Source of the DNA: Nitzschia sp. DOCU1
Lineage: Eukaryota; Bacillariophyta; Bacillariophyceae; Bacillariales; Bacillariaceae
Reading direction: 5' to 3'
Assembly: GCA_951394045.1 (NCBI GenBank)
Contig: OX595999.1
Coordinates: 1,736,001 to 1,800,000 of the forward strand
Length of the DNA stretch: 64,000 bases
The notes below the pieces were generated by a model. That model did no database searches and was not told the origin of the DNA. It saw nothing but the letters and a program-made list of their open reading frames with translations. This document shows positions 42,932 through 54,327 of the stretch, piece by piece. Position 1 is the first letter of the stretch. Each line of letters starts with the position of its first letter. Both the position numbers and the translations under genes were made by a program.

Positions 42932-44755
42932 GGACAAGAAGCAAAGATAAGGTTGTGGAAAGTGTGAAAATAAGCAAGCGTTTTCGGAGACACTAAGAAA
43001 AGTGGGTGCCGCGATGAGACGCGTTATTTTCCATGATGGTAGGTGGCTCAAAGCAACACGCCACTGCCGCATAAACCCCGAGAAAAGCCTTTTACGACCA
43101 ACCAACACATATTGCACTGCTTTCCCCTACGCGTAAACAACCCGATGCCCCCCAATGGAAAGAGGAATTGCGTGGAACTCTCGGGGTTCTCTTATTAGAT
43201 TTGTCTGTCAATTCAGGTACATTTCGTACAGCGGCATCGCGTGGGCTTAGTCAAAAACTTCTTCGCTTTCGCACATTTTGGTTGGAGGTGGAGTCAACAG
43301 TAACGCGCCCTAAACATAATGGGGAATTTAACAATCAGGAGGCTTATTTCTCTTTAGTTCCCAATTCTTTGAGCTTCTAAAGACATTCCGGAAAAGCTAT
43401 GGTTATTCAAGGACGAAACGCGAGCATTTTAATCCGAAAGCTTGTGTCGTGCGTGAAAATCTCTCCGACGGCCAAATCTTCAAGCTATTGTACCTATGTA
43501 AACTTCATCCGAAGACACCATTGGATTCGCCGACAATAGGGGAGGGCCCGAGAAAATCCGGAGAATGGGACACGTCATAAGCCTTTCCGATCGGAAGGGA
43601 ATCCCCAAAGACAAATTGTGGCGGGAAGTTTGCGCGATCGCCTGTCCCACCCGACCGAAAGATGTAGATCGAGATCGCAGGTCCATCCTCGGTGCTGGTC
43701 CGGCTCGGAACTGAACCGCATGCATGGCCAAGGGTCCCAGGATTACTCCACCCCGAATTAACAAACGACAATAGTTCCCACATCCCACCGAGCGAAACAG
43801 CAATGCGAAACCACGCAAGAGAACGACGACTGCAACATCAAACTTCAATGGCGAAAAGTCCGCGAATGGCCTCTTGCTGCTACCAGGTACTGGCTAGCGG
43901 TCGGTGCCATTACTGGAAAACTCCGTCACAAGGTGCAAACACTATGGGGGATCGTTTCGCTTCACAGAATCGCAGCCTTGGTCGTTTGTCCGCACAAACT
44001 CCTACCGCAGACTGGTGGATGTGCAACAGAGTAACCCGATCCCGTTGTCGACCCTACAGCAGGGAACAGTTCTTTCGCATTGCCACCTCTCGTTCGGCAC
44101 GGAGATTTACAGATAGTTATTTCCATCTTGAACCCCCACCACTGTCGTGGTGCGATTCTAGTAGCGACCGTCGTTTTCGAGGACGAGGTGTAATTGGCGT
44201 CAATCGACAACATGATCGCTAAGGCATTTGAGTATGTCCCGGTTTTGGAAAGAATCCTGGAGGGCATGTTCATTTTTGTTAAATGTATAGTATCAGCAAT
44301 AGAAGCAGGTAGTGTGTTACAAAGATAGTACTATTGGTGGGCCTAACTCCTGAGTATACCTACTCAAGCCGCAGATTAAACGAATAAAGCTATGGTGAAC
44401 TGTGATCATGATACTACAGCGGATGATCTCAACCAGCATCAGCAGGTCGAGTACGTGTTGCACTAAAAATGCTAGTAGGCAACAACGATTGATTATACTC
44501 AAGTTCTATTTATATAAACTAGATTGTTGATTGTGTATGCTCACTCGCCCCTCGTTCTTGTCGGCCATTCTACAAAGTTATGATACATTGTTCCAAGCGG
44601 CCCTCTTCGAGGTTTTTCATTCGAGCATTCGTAAAACATTTCCTGTCTTATTTGGCGTCTTGCCCAAGCCAGCATAAGTGAACGCTTGTTGGGCAAATCG
44701 CTCCCGATATGTGCAAATGTGCATTTATCTGCCTTCCGTCACCCTTGCCGGACTA
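42932..44755. other. Long spacer, no convincing gene
   Basis: A plus frame at 43692-44222 and minus frames at 43480-43848 look locally coding-like, but none has a family motif and they overlap on opposite strands. No repeat is visible. Confidence 0.35.
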
Positions 44756-45824
44756 TTACGCCGTTCTGGCCGTCCATTCAAAGCCGAGCTTTTCAAGGTC
44801 TTCGATACGAGAAGGCGAAATATTGGACGGTTTGCCTTCCATGTAACGTTTGTACTGCCTTCTTTGGCATTTCACCCACGTTACCAGTTGAGGGCTAGGC
44901 GCATAGCTACCAGGAACATTGGTATGGCCATGGATCTCGCGATACTTGCGTAGTTCATTGATGCGGGCTTGCCATGCTACGCTGTGAGAGTCCCAGATGA
45001 ATCCGATACGGTTCAAAGTTTCGACGCGGTCATCGGTCATGGTAGATGTATCGCCGAGACTCTTTCTTTTGAACTGATATCGTTGTCTTTTCACCCACCG
45101 GGCCAAACTCTGATTTTCCGGAAAAGAGTGTGGAACTCGGCAGTGACCGTGTTTGGCCTTGAATTCCAGGAGTTCTTTGAACTTTTCCGACCATTGGCCT
45201 TCCTGGAACGACAAGAGGAGACTTGAGCTTTGATCGCTGTCGCTGCATTCATCGTCTGAGACAATAAAGCGTTGTCGTTTTGACGAAAGCGTATCATCAA
45301 TGCTATGAGAATCTCCGACTTGACTCGAGAAGAATTCGTCCATGATCGTACGCTTCTTGCTCAGTACGTCGCTGCTTTCCGAGAAGCATTCTTCAGCCTT
45401 GATCCAGGTATTGAGCCATCCAGAGAGCGCATCTGTCTCTCCTTTGATAGGGGCGGGCTCCAGATTCAAAGGTTCGTCAAGGCCAACTTCCTCGTCGTCG
45501 AAGATATCGTCGGTAATCGGTTGGAATAGTTCATCATTTAAATCCTTTTGGTAGACGGAAAATATATCTCCAGCTGCTGCAACAGTAAATTCCTGGTCCT
45601 CAACTGGAGCGGAATATGCAGAGATTGGATTCATCAATCGCAAAAGGCTTGGAATGCCATCACCATTTCCTCGTCGTTCGCCTGGTAGGAAGGAAAACAA
45701 GACAGCGCCTGCGATTGAGACGCTGCAGAAAGTCCTCGAACTTCGAGCAACAAGACAAACACTTACCTTTGATGTCCTGCATGCGGTTCTGCAACAATTC
45801 GAGGTTGGCGGCGATCATGTTCAT
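44756..45824 (-). CDS. Helicase-associated (HA) domain protein 1, one intron
   Basis: Exon 1 is 45824-45767 (MNMIAANLELLQNRMQDIKG), the intron 45766-45682 (85 bp, GTAAGT..CCAG, phase 1), exon 2 45681-44756; about 327 aa. The splice removes the need for a weaker internal start at 45634. The C-terminal 145 residues are two HA domains (PF03457 type): QWSEKFKELLEFKAKHGHCR with VPHSFPENQSLARWVKRQRY, and WQARINELRKYREIHGHTNV with VTWVKCQRRQYK and FEWTA. The N-terminal half is acidic and disordered. HA domains occur in bacterial helicases and, in large numbers, in stand-alone diatom proteins, where nucleic-acid binding is presumed. Paralogue of the gene at 51044. Confidence 0.87.
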
Positions 45825-46104
45825 GTTGATGCAAATGTTCTTGTGGCAGATCAGGTTTCTAGTAGTGGCGTTTCAAGATCCCGTTTTCCAAAGTTATCGG
45901 ATGTTTTCCCGCAAAAAAGACCGAATTCGGTCTCGGTTCTTCCCACCATACCTAAAAATCATTCAATGTATACAAAACTGTAGACAGCATATTCTAACTC
46001 TACTCTTGTCGAGCTTTATTTTGATATATAACATGTATATGATTATTTTGCTTTATAGCTACGAACGAGACCACTTTTGGTTGGCAATTTGTTGAGGGGC
46101 TGCC
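45825..46104. other. 5' flank of HA gene 1 with a perfect palindrome
   Basis: Contains GACCGAATTCGGTCTC at 45919-45934, about 95 bp upstream of the HA gene 1 start; related 18-mers recur at 46105, 47551 and 47570. Confidence 0.6.
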
Positions 46105-46122
46105 GAGACCGAATTCAGTCTC
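46105..46122. repeat. Near-palindromic 18-mer
   Basis: GAGACCGAATTCAGTCTC, one mismatch from a perfect 18-bp palindrome. Same sequence again at 47570-47587. Confidence 0.9.
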
Positions 46123-47550
46123 TACTATCTACAGCTTGCTCAACCTGAATACGATGTTCAGGGAAGCAATATCTACACAGGGTTGCTCCAGGGTGCATCT
46201 GCAATCACCCCAACCCTTGGTGAACGCCTACAATGCTTCCTCCGGGCATAACGACCCCAGTTTTGACAAGCTGCGCGCCTCGAAATGTGCATTTTTTTGG
46301 GATGTTGGTCGGCGCCTTGAGCAGGATTTACACTTCTGTTGACCATCTTTCGCATCTTTCTCTTCATTCAAATATTGATTGGTGATCATGTCTCCAACTG
46401 GTTGCATCGAATTCAAGTGTTTCAATTGGATTGCAAAGGATATGGACTGCATTCTTAACCATGATGCACATTTTGGTGCTGGCACTGCGGCATGTGAAAG
46501 CGTGGAATGGCCACCAGTCAGCCGCCAAATCCTCTGAATGTTGATTGATTGTTGTGTAGTATAATGCAAATAAAACAGCCTCAAGTCTTGATCTAGAAAC
46601 TAGCCCTTCTAACCAGTAGGGGGCACCATGCAATCTAGAAATCCAGTGGCAAAAGCACGTGGCCTTTGTCCTTAGATTGTAGATATAAAAGCTACAATCC
46701 AATTCAACACCAGCCCCCATCACATGAAACGCCTTCCCTCATTGATTTTGTTTGTTGGCCAAGGGCGATATAATGTTTTTGACACCATATCTCATGAAGA
46801 ACAGCTCAAAAAGGTGGATTGTTGTTTAAAATTCTTGCCACTGAGCGAGGTGGAGCTCAACATTTTGGGGTCCACTGCCCTTTCTAATGCAAATAATACC
46901 ATGCCCGAGCTCCCAGCTACTTCCATGACTGTCCCTGATGGTTGTGGGACAGTTTCAGGGGGGTGAACCATGGGGACAGTAGTTGACAGCCGCCAAGTTC
47001 ATCAGGGGGGCCCGAGTGTCCTTGGCTGAAACGCTGCCAGCATTCTTTCTGCAGCCTTTCTTCCTCCACTGAAGTCCAGTGTTGCTCTTGGCAACCAATA
47101 GGGTCGAAAAGAGCCATCAATGGGGCCCTTGTTTTCAATTACCACCAACTTTCCAGCAGAAACAGCGATGTTGGGGAACGCATTGCCATTTGGCACTTTC
47201 CTTGGCTTTTCCACCCATCAAACGCAAGCCAAACAAGCCAGACAACTTCCAAACCCCATCTGGTTGATTGTTACCGCACCCTGATGTCGCCAGATGGGTG
47301 GAGCATCCGTGAAAAGGGTAGAAACGATGGCCCCAATGCCCATGGTCTTCTTCGGATGGAGCCAATTTTTAATGATGCGCGCAAAATTTTTCCACTTCTG
47401 GTTCACAAAAAGCTATCTGCGCGGCTTTCCCTCTACACGAATGCGGCCTTTTTATGCCGAATCCAACCCAATACAAATGTGATTCAGATATTAATTAATG
47501 GAGAAAATTATTGAAACTCAACGGCTGTAGAGGTATGTAAGTAGTAAAGC
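46123..47550. other. Decayed coding-like DNA between palindromic 18-mers
   Basis: Several overlapping frames on both strands (for example minus 46917-47138, 47002-47214, 47135-47365) read like pieces of one broken protein, but none joins cleanly or matches a family I know. The bounding 18-mers suggest this could be an old inserted element. Confidence 0.4.
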
Positions 47551-47587
47551 GAGACCGAATTCGGTCTCTGAGACCGAATTCAGTCTC
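47551..47587. repeat. Paired palindromic 18-mers
   Basis: GAGACCGAATTCGGTCTC (perfect palindrome, 47551-47568), one T, then GAGACCGAATTCAGTCTC (47570-47587). Confidence 0.92.
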
Positions 47588-49062
47588 GTGGGTAAATATC
47601 CGTTATGTGAGGAATGAAACAACAATCCATCCGGCAGCCACTCCCTGATGCCTAAACCTCCATGGATTGTTCCGGGAGAATCTCTCGGACGTCTTTGGGT
47701 TCGTCAGTTTTCTCAAAATCCGTGGCAAAGCCACACAAACGCCAGTCCGGAGGAAGTTTGGCTGAACTATTCGTTGGCAACTCTGCCTGCCACGTTGTTT
47801 TGTCGGAGATTCATCGGCCGACGTGATATGGAGGTTGTTGATGTTCGGAAGATCTCCGACATACACCGACTTCAAGAGCGAAAAGGCGAAGATCGCTGGT
47901 AGTTCTCCGCCGCAACAAAACGAACTTTTCGATCACGCGAGATCGCCTCCACCATGCTGCACACATGCTGCACTCGTTGAAGATAAGAATAAAGAATAAA
48001 TAGCTGTCCAATTGCGTCGACCATGATCCATGCTGATCTCTTTTAGGCCGAGAATATGAAATTTAGCGGGTCAATATGGGCTCGTTGTTGAACAGTTGCT
48101 GCAGGACGTGTAGACGGATGGAGAATGGAGTGCAATCGAAGCCGAGGATTTGCCGTCAAGGCCTAAAGCTGGATTGTCCTCTTACCGTAGGTGATACCTG
48201 TAGAATGAGAGCTGTGCGTGCGATGAAAGAGGGCCTGTTCGGCCAATTTATGTTTGAACATCGCGAATGCAGACGGACGACAAACGCTGCTGCTGGAGCT
48301 CCAAACGCATGCAGCAAGCAAGAAGAAACGTCCCCAAGCTGCTTGCTTATCCGAGCGAACTGGGAAAGCGTCTCCGAGCAGCAGCACTGTCACGGACTAT
48401 GATATGAGGTCGTCAATTAGCTCCAGCCCCCATCCACGCATGCATTTGTCTTTCGCATTCTTGTTTCGGTTCTCACCAAACTTCGAGAACAAACTATCTC
48501 GCCTTTCGTTGGGCTTTGCGGGGACTGTTGCACCGAGACTCATCGTGACGTGAACTCATGATATTTATAATGTATGCAAGTTTCTTAGTGAAGCGGGATC
48601 GAAAAATATCAATAATGAGCTTCTTGAGAGAGAGCGAAAACAGAAAGGACGCCTTTGATAATTTGAGTTCGTAGCTGCCTAAGGGCCGAAGTTACCGGAC
48701 CAAAAAATCGATCAACCCAATCATCCGATCAACGCGCGCCGGCCGGATCCGGTTGACTCGTTGATCGATTTCGCGCCTTGCGCGTTATCGGGTCATTTCA
48801 TGAACCAACCCTTGTCAAGAACAACCAATTTCATTGATTTCATTCCAATGAGTCATCGAGGCAAGAGTCGGCGGCGGGCGCCGACGAAATGGCGGCGGCA
48901 TTCTCTTTCTCATTACTACAACACCTCTCCTCTATCGCAACACTATTGCAACTTTTAGCATTTCTATTTAGAGGATAGCTACCGTCATATGTCATAGTGC
49001 GTGATAGTGACGAAAGCGCAATAACCAAGAAAAGGCACCGGCAAATAATGTAACATACCCTT
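47588..49062. other. Long spacer, no convincing gene
   Basis: A plus frame of 84 aa at 47648-47902 and another at 48076-48402 have no family features. AT- and GC-mixed; GATC-rich phrases (GTTGACTCGTTGATCGAT at 48752) recur in altered form near 50150-50270. Confidence 0.35.
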
Positions 49063-49776
49063 CTATTTCTTCCGTTTTATGATATCGTAGTGCGCAAGCC
49101 TTGGTTCGACTGTTCCATTTTCGTCACCGATCACCTGTGCGCCGAGACCATGTTCCTTCACTACGTCCACTGGTAGTGCATAGGCAGGATCAATTTTGCG
49201 GTAGGAATCGGGAAATTTTCTAAGCAAACACAGACCAGAAAGGCCAAAGAATGTGTGGAATATATCGGGCATGTCGTCTGGTCGATCGGCTCCATCATCT
49301 GGATCTTGCGCCTTTGCGATCCAAACATGACAGCAGTGACAACGCGCTCAAAGCACAATAGGAAAAGCGCGTAACAAGTCATATTTTGCCAGGGCCAGTA
49401 TTTGGATCGCCGACAGTGTGTATAGTAAATGCCCGTCATGTCCAATTTTTCCACCAAAACCACCTGTGGATTTGTCGTAGCATTGCAAAACCCACCCCAC
49501 AATGCTGGGCCGATTGAGGACTGCCGATTTTGTGATGCCGAGAATCTTGTTGGCTTCTTCCGCGGAAACGAGCAAGGAGAGAGCTGTGATTGTCCAATAG
49601 ATACCACTCATTCGCAAATGTTCCGTCACGGCCCCTTCGTAACTCGACGGGTGGTCAAGTTTCTCCGCCAAACCTGAAATGTACGCTAAATGACGGTCGC
49701 GATGAAATACCACAGACGTGGACTCGTCACCGTTTCCGACTGGGATGGTCAGCTTTGCATCGCCTTGCTCTGTCAT
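49063..49776 (-). pseudogene. RABGGTB: Rab geranylgeranyltransferase beta subunit pseudogene (internal deletion)
   Basis: RABGGTB is normally about 330 aa and, with the alpha subunit and REP, prenylates Rab GTPases. From the ATG at 49776 the frame gives a good N-terminal part: HLAYISGLAEKLDHPSSYEG, VTEHLRMSGIYW and GGFGGKIGHDGHLLYTLSAI. After LALAKYDLL it runs into an in-frame TGA at 49348-49350. The same frame resumes at 49323 with the C-terminal part: WIAKAQDPDDG, DRPDDMPDIFHTFFGLSGLC and KIDPAYALPVDVV, to its natural stop. Roughly 150 residues between are missing, including the DTRFSYC and GGLNGRPEK blocks that carry zinc-binding and active-site residues. No intron can supply them here. 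Non-functional copy; an intact gene should exist elsewhere. Confidence 0.85.
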
Positions 49777-51043
49777 CACAAACAAACTTAGATTGCGGTC
49801 ACGTCCACCGCGAAGCAGATGACTGCTGCTGATGCTGCCGATGCCGATTCTGGGAGTGTTCGCATCAGGAACCTTCTTCTCATCCACAACTTTCTTGAGG
49901 TACAAAGCAAGTGCCGCACGATAGGTACATTCCCCGTCAAGGGGCGTTCCACCACGGTAGCATCGTAGTTGTCGACTTTTAGTACTGTGTTTCTCAATCG
50001 TTGTGTCATGCTGGTGGAGGATTGTTGCGACGAGACGGCGTCATTGTTGCTTGTTGCAATTCGTCCATTCATTTTCGATCTCATTCATTGGCGAACCTCC
50101 CTCCACTCTTGGAATCAAACAAGTCGTCATACGAATCAAACAAGTCAAAGTCCGGTTGATTGCCGTTGATCGATTGCAGATCGGTGGATTCACGGTTGAG
50201 CTGAATTCGGATGGACAGCAAGACGCTGGTTGACTCGGTGAATCAATCGGACCCGGTTGATCGTGGTTCGCATTCCGGTAACTTCGACCCTAAACGAATT
50301 CTTTGTCGTCATGCGCGCCTGGATCATGGCCCCGTCGGAGTCGAAGAGATCAAACGTAAATCTTAAGTCTTGCAATGGCTGTTGCTTGTTTATCCCGGGT
50401 GTCGAAATCGCATGCATCGTGAGCTCTCTAAAGGAAAAATGTCAATTACGACCTGAGCGCCATCCGTCATCGATAGCGTCGATGGCTCAGAACCCTTCAA
50501 GGTGGAACTCGATCGAACGCTTCTTTAGCGTGATAGATGCGCTAATTACTTATATATGCTGAATGCCTTCCGGGCGTAATAGTTAATGTTGGATCTTGCT
50601 TTACTATCGCAAGCAGTTTTTACTTATTCCGACGGGGTTAAAAATCAGATGGGGTTCTTGCGGAGAAGAATCGTGACTCTGACATTTTGACGCTTAGTTC
50701 TCTCTCTTGAAAGATAGAGAACCCTCAACACTACTGCCACTGTCGACGTAAGAGAGGTACGAAAACGGCGAGAACCCTCCAATTTCTTGTCCGAAAAGGT
50801 AGCGGGAGCCCCGCCGAATATCTACCGTGAGAAGGCTCCCGAATACGCGGCTTATCGTGCGAGCTTCAAGGTGGTCCACCTGTTTTGGCAAGGCAGATGT
50901 TTGCTTTCAGAAGCAACCAAAGGGCGCGGGATCGCCTCAACTCCCCTCTCACCGATCATAATTTGGATCCTGAACACTTTCAGCAAGTTTTGCTTGATTT
51001 GATTGTTACATCCCAGCTCTGTTCTCACCTGCATTCATTCGAA
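49777..51043. other. Spacer with a possible gene remnant
   Basis: Upstream of the pseudogene and of HA gene 2. A minus frame at 50190-50417 (DLRFTFDLFDSDGAMIQARM, VEVTGMRTTINRVRLI) reads like coding sequence but is only 75 aa and unrecognised. No clear promoter element. Confidence 0.35.
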
Positions 51044-52144
51044 ATGAATAACCTTCATAGCAATAGGTACATGTCTGTTAACATGGGGGGAGGAATGTCC
51101 CCTCTGGCGCCTGAGAAGAAGAACGCCTGGGGCGGTTTCGGCCAGGATTCGTTGCTCGGCATGGCGACGTCTCTCTTCGCTGCAGAAGCGATGCAAGGTC
51201 GACCTTTCCCCCCTCCTCCGCCCATGATGAGCAGTCTCTTCCCGGGCCAGCGACCTGCGCGTCCTGAAGATATCACTTCTCAGGTCCTTGCAGAACTCGC
51301 GGATGATACGCTCTTCGACCCCCCCAGCGATGATATCTTCGATATGGAGCCCGTTCCTCTTCCCTCCCGTGAACAAAACCGAAGGAACTTGCTTGAAGAC
51401 ACCCTCAATCAAGTCTTGAGCATCGATAACATCTTCATGGACGACGAGCAAGTTAATGTTCCTCAACAAGTAACCCCTGTTCCCACCCCCTCGGCAGCCA
51501 TTAAGCGTGAAGCTCCTGAGCCCATTATGGATATGATGATGCCTTCTAACAAGCGTCAGTGTGTAGAGGAAGAAGACGAAGACGACGCTGGACGACGCTT
51601 CCGCCCTTATCAAGCTGAGCAATGGAGTGAGAAGTTCGAGGAACTCCTTCAGTTCCGCAAGGAGCGTGGCCACTGCTGCGTGCCCCACACCTTTGATGAG
51701 AATCCGTCTCTAGCCCGATGGGTCAAGCGCCAACGATATCAATACAAGCTCAAGGCTGAGAACAAGCCCAGCACCATGACCGATGAACGAATCGTCGCTC
51801 TGGAACAAGCCGGCTTTGTCTGGGACTCTCACGGTGCTGCCTGGTTGGAGCGATGGCAAGAACTGGTGGAATATCAACAACAACACGGACACGCCAATGT
51901 GCCCTCGAATCACCCTCAAAACGCGCAACTAGCCACGTGGGTTAAGTGCCAACGCCGCCAATACAAACTATTTTGGGATGGCAAGCCCAGTAACATGAAC
52001 TTGGAGCGAATTCAGCGACTAGAATCCGTTGGATTCGAGTGGGAACTTCGTGCTTCCCACAAGAAGCCAAAGGCTGCGGCTGGACCCCAAGTTACTAACT
52101 CGGTGGCTCCTATTCAACCTTCAATGTCGAACTTTTCTTTCTAG
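51044..52144 (+). CDS. Helicase-associated (HA) domain protein 2
   Basis: 366 aa from the ATG at 51044 (MNNLHSNRYMSVNMGGGM); the frame is open further upstream to 50885 but has no ATG there. The N-terminal 200 residues are low-complexity with an acidic segment (DDTLFDPPSDDIFDMEPVPL) and a basic NKRQCVEEEDEDD boundary. Residues of about 205-345 hold two HA domains: QWSEKFEELLQFRKERGHCC with SLARWVKRQRYQYK, and WLERWQELVEYQQQHGHANV with LATWVKCQRRQYK and VGFEWE. The Trp and paired Arg positions match HA protein 1 about 6 kb away almost one to one. The two are paralogues in opposite orientation, transcribed away from each other. Nucleic-acid binding is presumed, not shown. Confidence 0.88.
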   Translation: MNNLHSNRYMSVNMGGGMSPLAPEKKNAWGGFGQDSLLGMATSLFAAEAMQGRPFPPPPPMMSSLFPGQRPARPEDITSQVLAELADDTLFDPPSDDIFDMEPVPLPSREQNRRNLLEDTLNQVLSIDNIFMDDEQVNVPQQVTPVPTPSAAIKREAPEPIMDMMMPSNKRQCVEEEDEDDAGRRFRPYQAEQWSEKFEELLQFRKERGHCCVPHTFDENPSLARWVKRQRYQYKLKAENKPSTMTDERIVALEQAGFVWDSHGAAWLERWQELVEYQQQHGHANVPSNHPQNAQLATWVKCQRRQYKLFWDGKPSNMNLERIQRLESVGFEWELRASHKKPKAAAGPQVTNSVAPIQPSMSNFSF

Positions 52145-53781
52145 AAAGCGACGATGAAGGAATCAGATCCAAGAGTATATAGCACACTGCCATTTTCCCG
52201 GAGCAGCTCACCTACATGTATAAACGGTTAAAGAAGAACAAAGAGCATACTACAGCCATGAAGACTCAAAGAGTCGACTACTAGACGAATTACTGTTTCT
52301 TCTACTTTCTACAAACTACCATGCTCATCTGCTAGCTAGAACTAGACTACATGAACTAGTTGACGGCCAAACCGATTGTCTCGCCCCCCCCCCCCCCGTC
52401 ATCAACCTTTCCGATCGTCCTCCGTTTGCGTTCTCATGCCGCCGAGCTTCTCCGTTTCTTCTCCCTTTCGCGCCGTCAGGCGATGGATTTTGTCACAAAC
52501 GGCATTGCAAAAGAGAAGACCATCCGAGCCGGGCTTCCACTGTGAGAGCCGTTTACTTAATGACGGGGTGAAATAAATCCCGTCATCGCAATGACTCTAG
52601 GAAAAAAATTAAGATGGTTGGCATTAGCGTGAGAAGCCGAGTCTAAGCCTCTTTGTCTCAATAGCCAATACGTGGTGGTACTTGAATTTGGCGCACCGTT
52701 GCTCTTCGTGACCGCTTTTGTAGACTTAGTACGAACGCATCGAATCTTTTTATAAAAGCCCGTTCTGATTGTCCGAGGTATACAATCGGCATTCCGTTGC
52801 TTATTAGTGCCTCCTTGATTGCGAAAAGCCCTTTTATCGAAGATTATACCTTTCAAGTGTACTTGCGGCATAAAAGTTCACGCCTTAAAAAATCATCCGA
52901 AAAACGCATCGAATCTTTTTATAAAAGCCCGTACTGATTGTCCCAGGTATACAATCGGCATTCCGTTGCTTATTAGTGCCTCCTTGATTGCGAAAAGCCC
53001 TTTTATCGAAGATTATACCTTTCAAGTGTACTTGCGGCATAAAAGTTCATCCGAAAGTCTTCTATCATCAAGGAACGCCCCGAACGTCTAGTCGTGAATG
53101 TACACTACTGTACTCTACTAGACATTTGGCGCCACCATCGGCTGGACATTTTGCGCCACCAATCGAACCAAGGATGTGTATGACGTATCTATCATACAGT
53201 GAATCATATCATAGTATCCCGTTAGTGACGGCGAGTCGATAGAAGACACTGGCGGGGCGTTTCCATATAAAAGATGCCGATTGGAGGCAAAGGCATCATC
53301 TTGACGCTTGACCCTTGGATAACGATGGAAGGTTGCAACAGCAGCAGTAGAATAGCTCCTAGTAGGGGAGTAGAACAACGAGGAAAGGAAGATTGAAGAA
53401 GTCTGCATGGTGCCTGTTCTAGCTGTTAAACTCTCTAGAGTAGCTATTCTATTCTCTAGACAACAGTCATGCTTCGTGTTGTCGTCTCATCTCGCTTTCA
53501 CCATTGCTATCTGATCGCGGCTCCTCTGCCGCTGTATGCATCTGCGGGTATCGAAGAGGTAATAAACAGGATTGAATTCGATTCAATCGAATCAATCGAA
53601 TCTTCGTGGGATTCATAGTCGCATTGGTCGTTTGAATCATCCAAGACTCGCAAGATTGCATGCTGCCAAGAGACATTGGATATGTGATTCTCAAGCTCAT
53701 GATGACCCCCATCATCGATTCACAATCGTACATAATATTTAACAGTTATCCTCATTCCTCATCATCATCACATTCAGCATC
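52145..53781. other. Spacer with homopolymer and a direct repeat
   Basis: Contains a run of 14 C (52384-52397), a 147-bp direct repeat (listed separately) and an AT-rich part with GATTCAATCGAATCAATCG near 53579. No gene. Confidence 0.5.
52734..53049 (+). repeat. 147-bp direct repeat, two copies
   Basis: Copies at 52734-52880 and 52903-53049, spaced by 22 bp (period 169), starting AACGCATCGAATCTTTTTAT and ending CGGCATAAAAGTTCA. They differ at only two positions (T/A and G/C). No coding frame is shared with a known gene. Confidence 0.92.
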
Positions 53782-54327
53782 ATGGCCCTCTTTGAGAGGA
53801 ATCTTTCGTCATCGGACGACGATGATATGCTTCTTTTTCCTACTCTCCCCGCCTTTGTGCTGCCCGTCGAAGTCCGCGACGTTCCATCTTTGGGAGCGGG
53901 TCACAAGGGCGTCTTTACGCTGGTGGACGTTGCCAAAGGTACCAAATTTTGGAAATGGACTCGACGGGTCCATCAAATCCACAAGGATGAACTGGAAGAG
54001 TACATTCAACGGACCTTCTTGTTACAGCAGTCAGAAAAAACTGCTGACACAACAGCAGGATTCTCCGACGCACAAGTCTTTTTACGCCAAGGCTTTGTGT
54101 TACCTGACAATGATGAGTACTTTTGTTCCAATCCTACCGATGCTGGACGTTTCATGAATCACTCCTCAAATGCAAATTGTGGTCCTGATGGAACCTTGCG
54201 CGATATTCCCAAGGGAGAAGAATTGACCATGAATTATGAATTTCATGGCAATCCCGAGTGGTATCAAGCCATTTGTGCCAGGTATGGTGTACTGACGGAA
54301 CGTCAAGTAGCCGAGCAATATAGCTAA
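53782..54327 (+). CDS. SET-domain protein (small)
   Basis: 181 aa from ATG. The SET-domain end signature is clear: DAGRFMNHSSNANC (SET NHS motif for S-adenosylmethionine binding) and DIPKGEELTMNYEFHG (the terminal Tyr of the methyl-transfer site), with an early GAGHKGVFTLVDVAKGTK segment matching the SET start. It lacks pre-SET, post-SET and chromatin-reader domains, and the whole protein is little more than one SET fold. Stand-alone SET proteins of this size can methylate histone or non-histone lysines; the target cannot be told. An acidic SSDDDDM stretch sits at the N-terminus. Confidence 0.82.
   Translation: MALFERNLSSSDDDDMLLFPTLPAFVLPVEVRDVPSLGAGHKGVFTLVDVAKGTKFWKWTRRVHQIHKDELEEYIQRTFLLQQSEKTADTTAGFSDAQVFLRQGFVLPDNDEYFCSNPTDAGRFMNHSSNANCGPDGTLRDIPKGEELTMNYEFHGNPEWYQAICARYGVLTERQVAEQYS

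Noticed and set aside
45616..46095. Plus-strand protein over HA gene 1's 5' end
   Set aside because: It is the complement of HA exons and intron and starts with a non-ATG codon.
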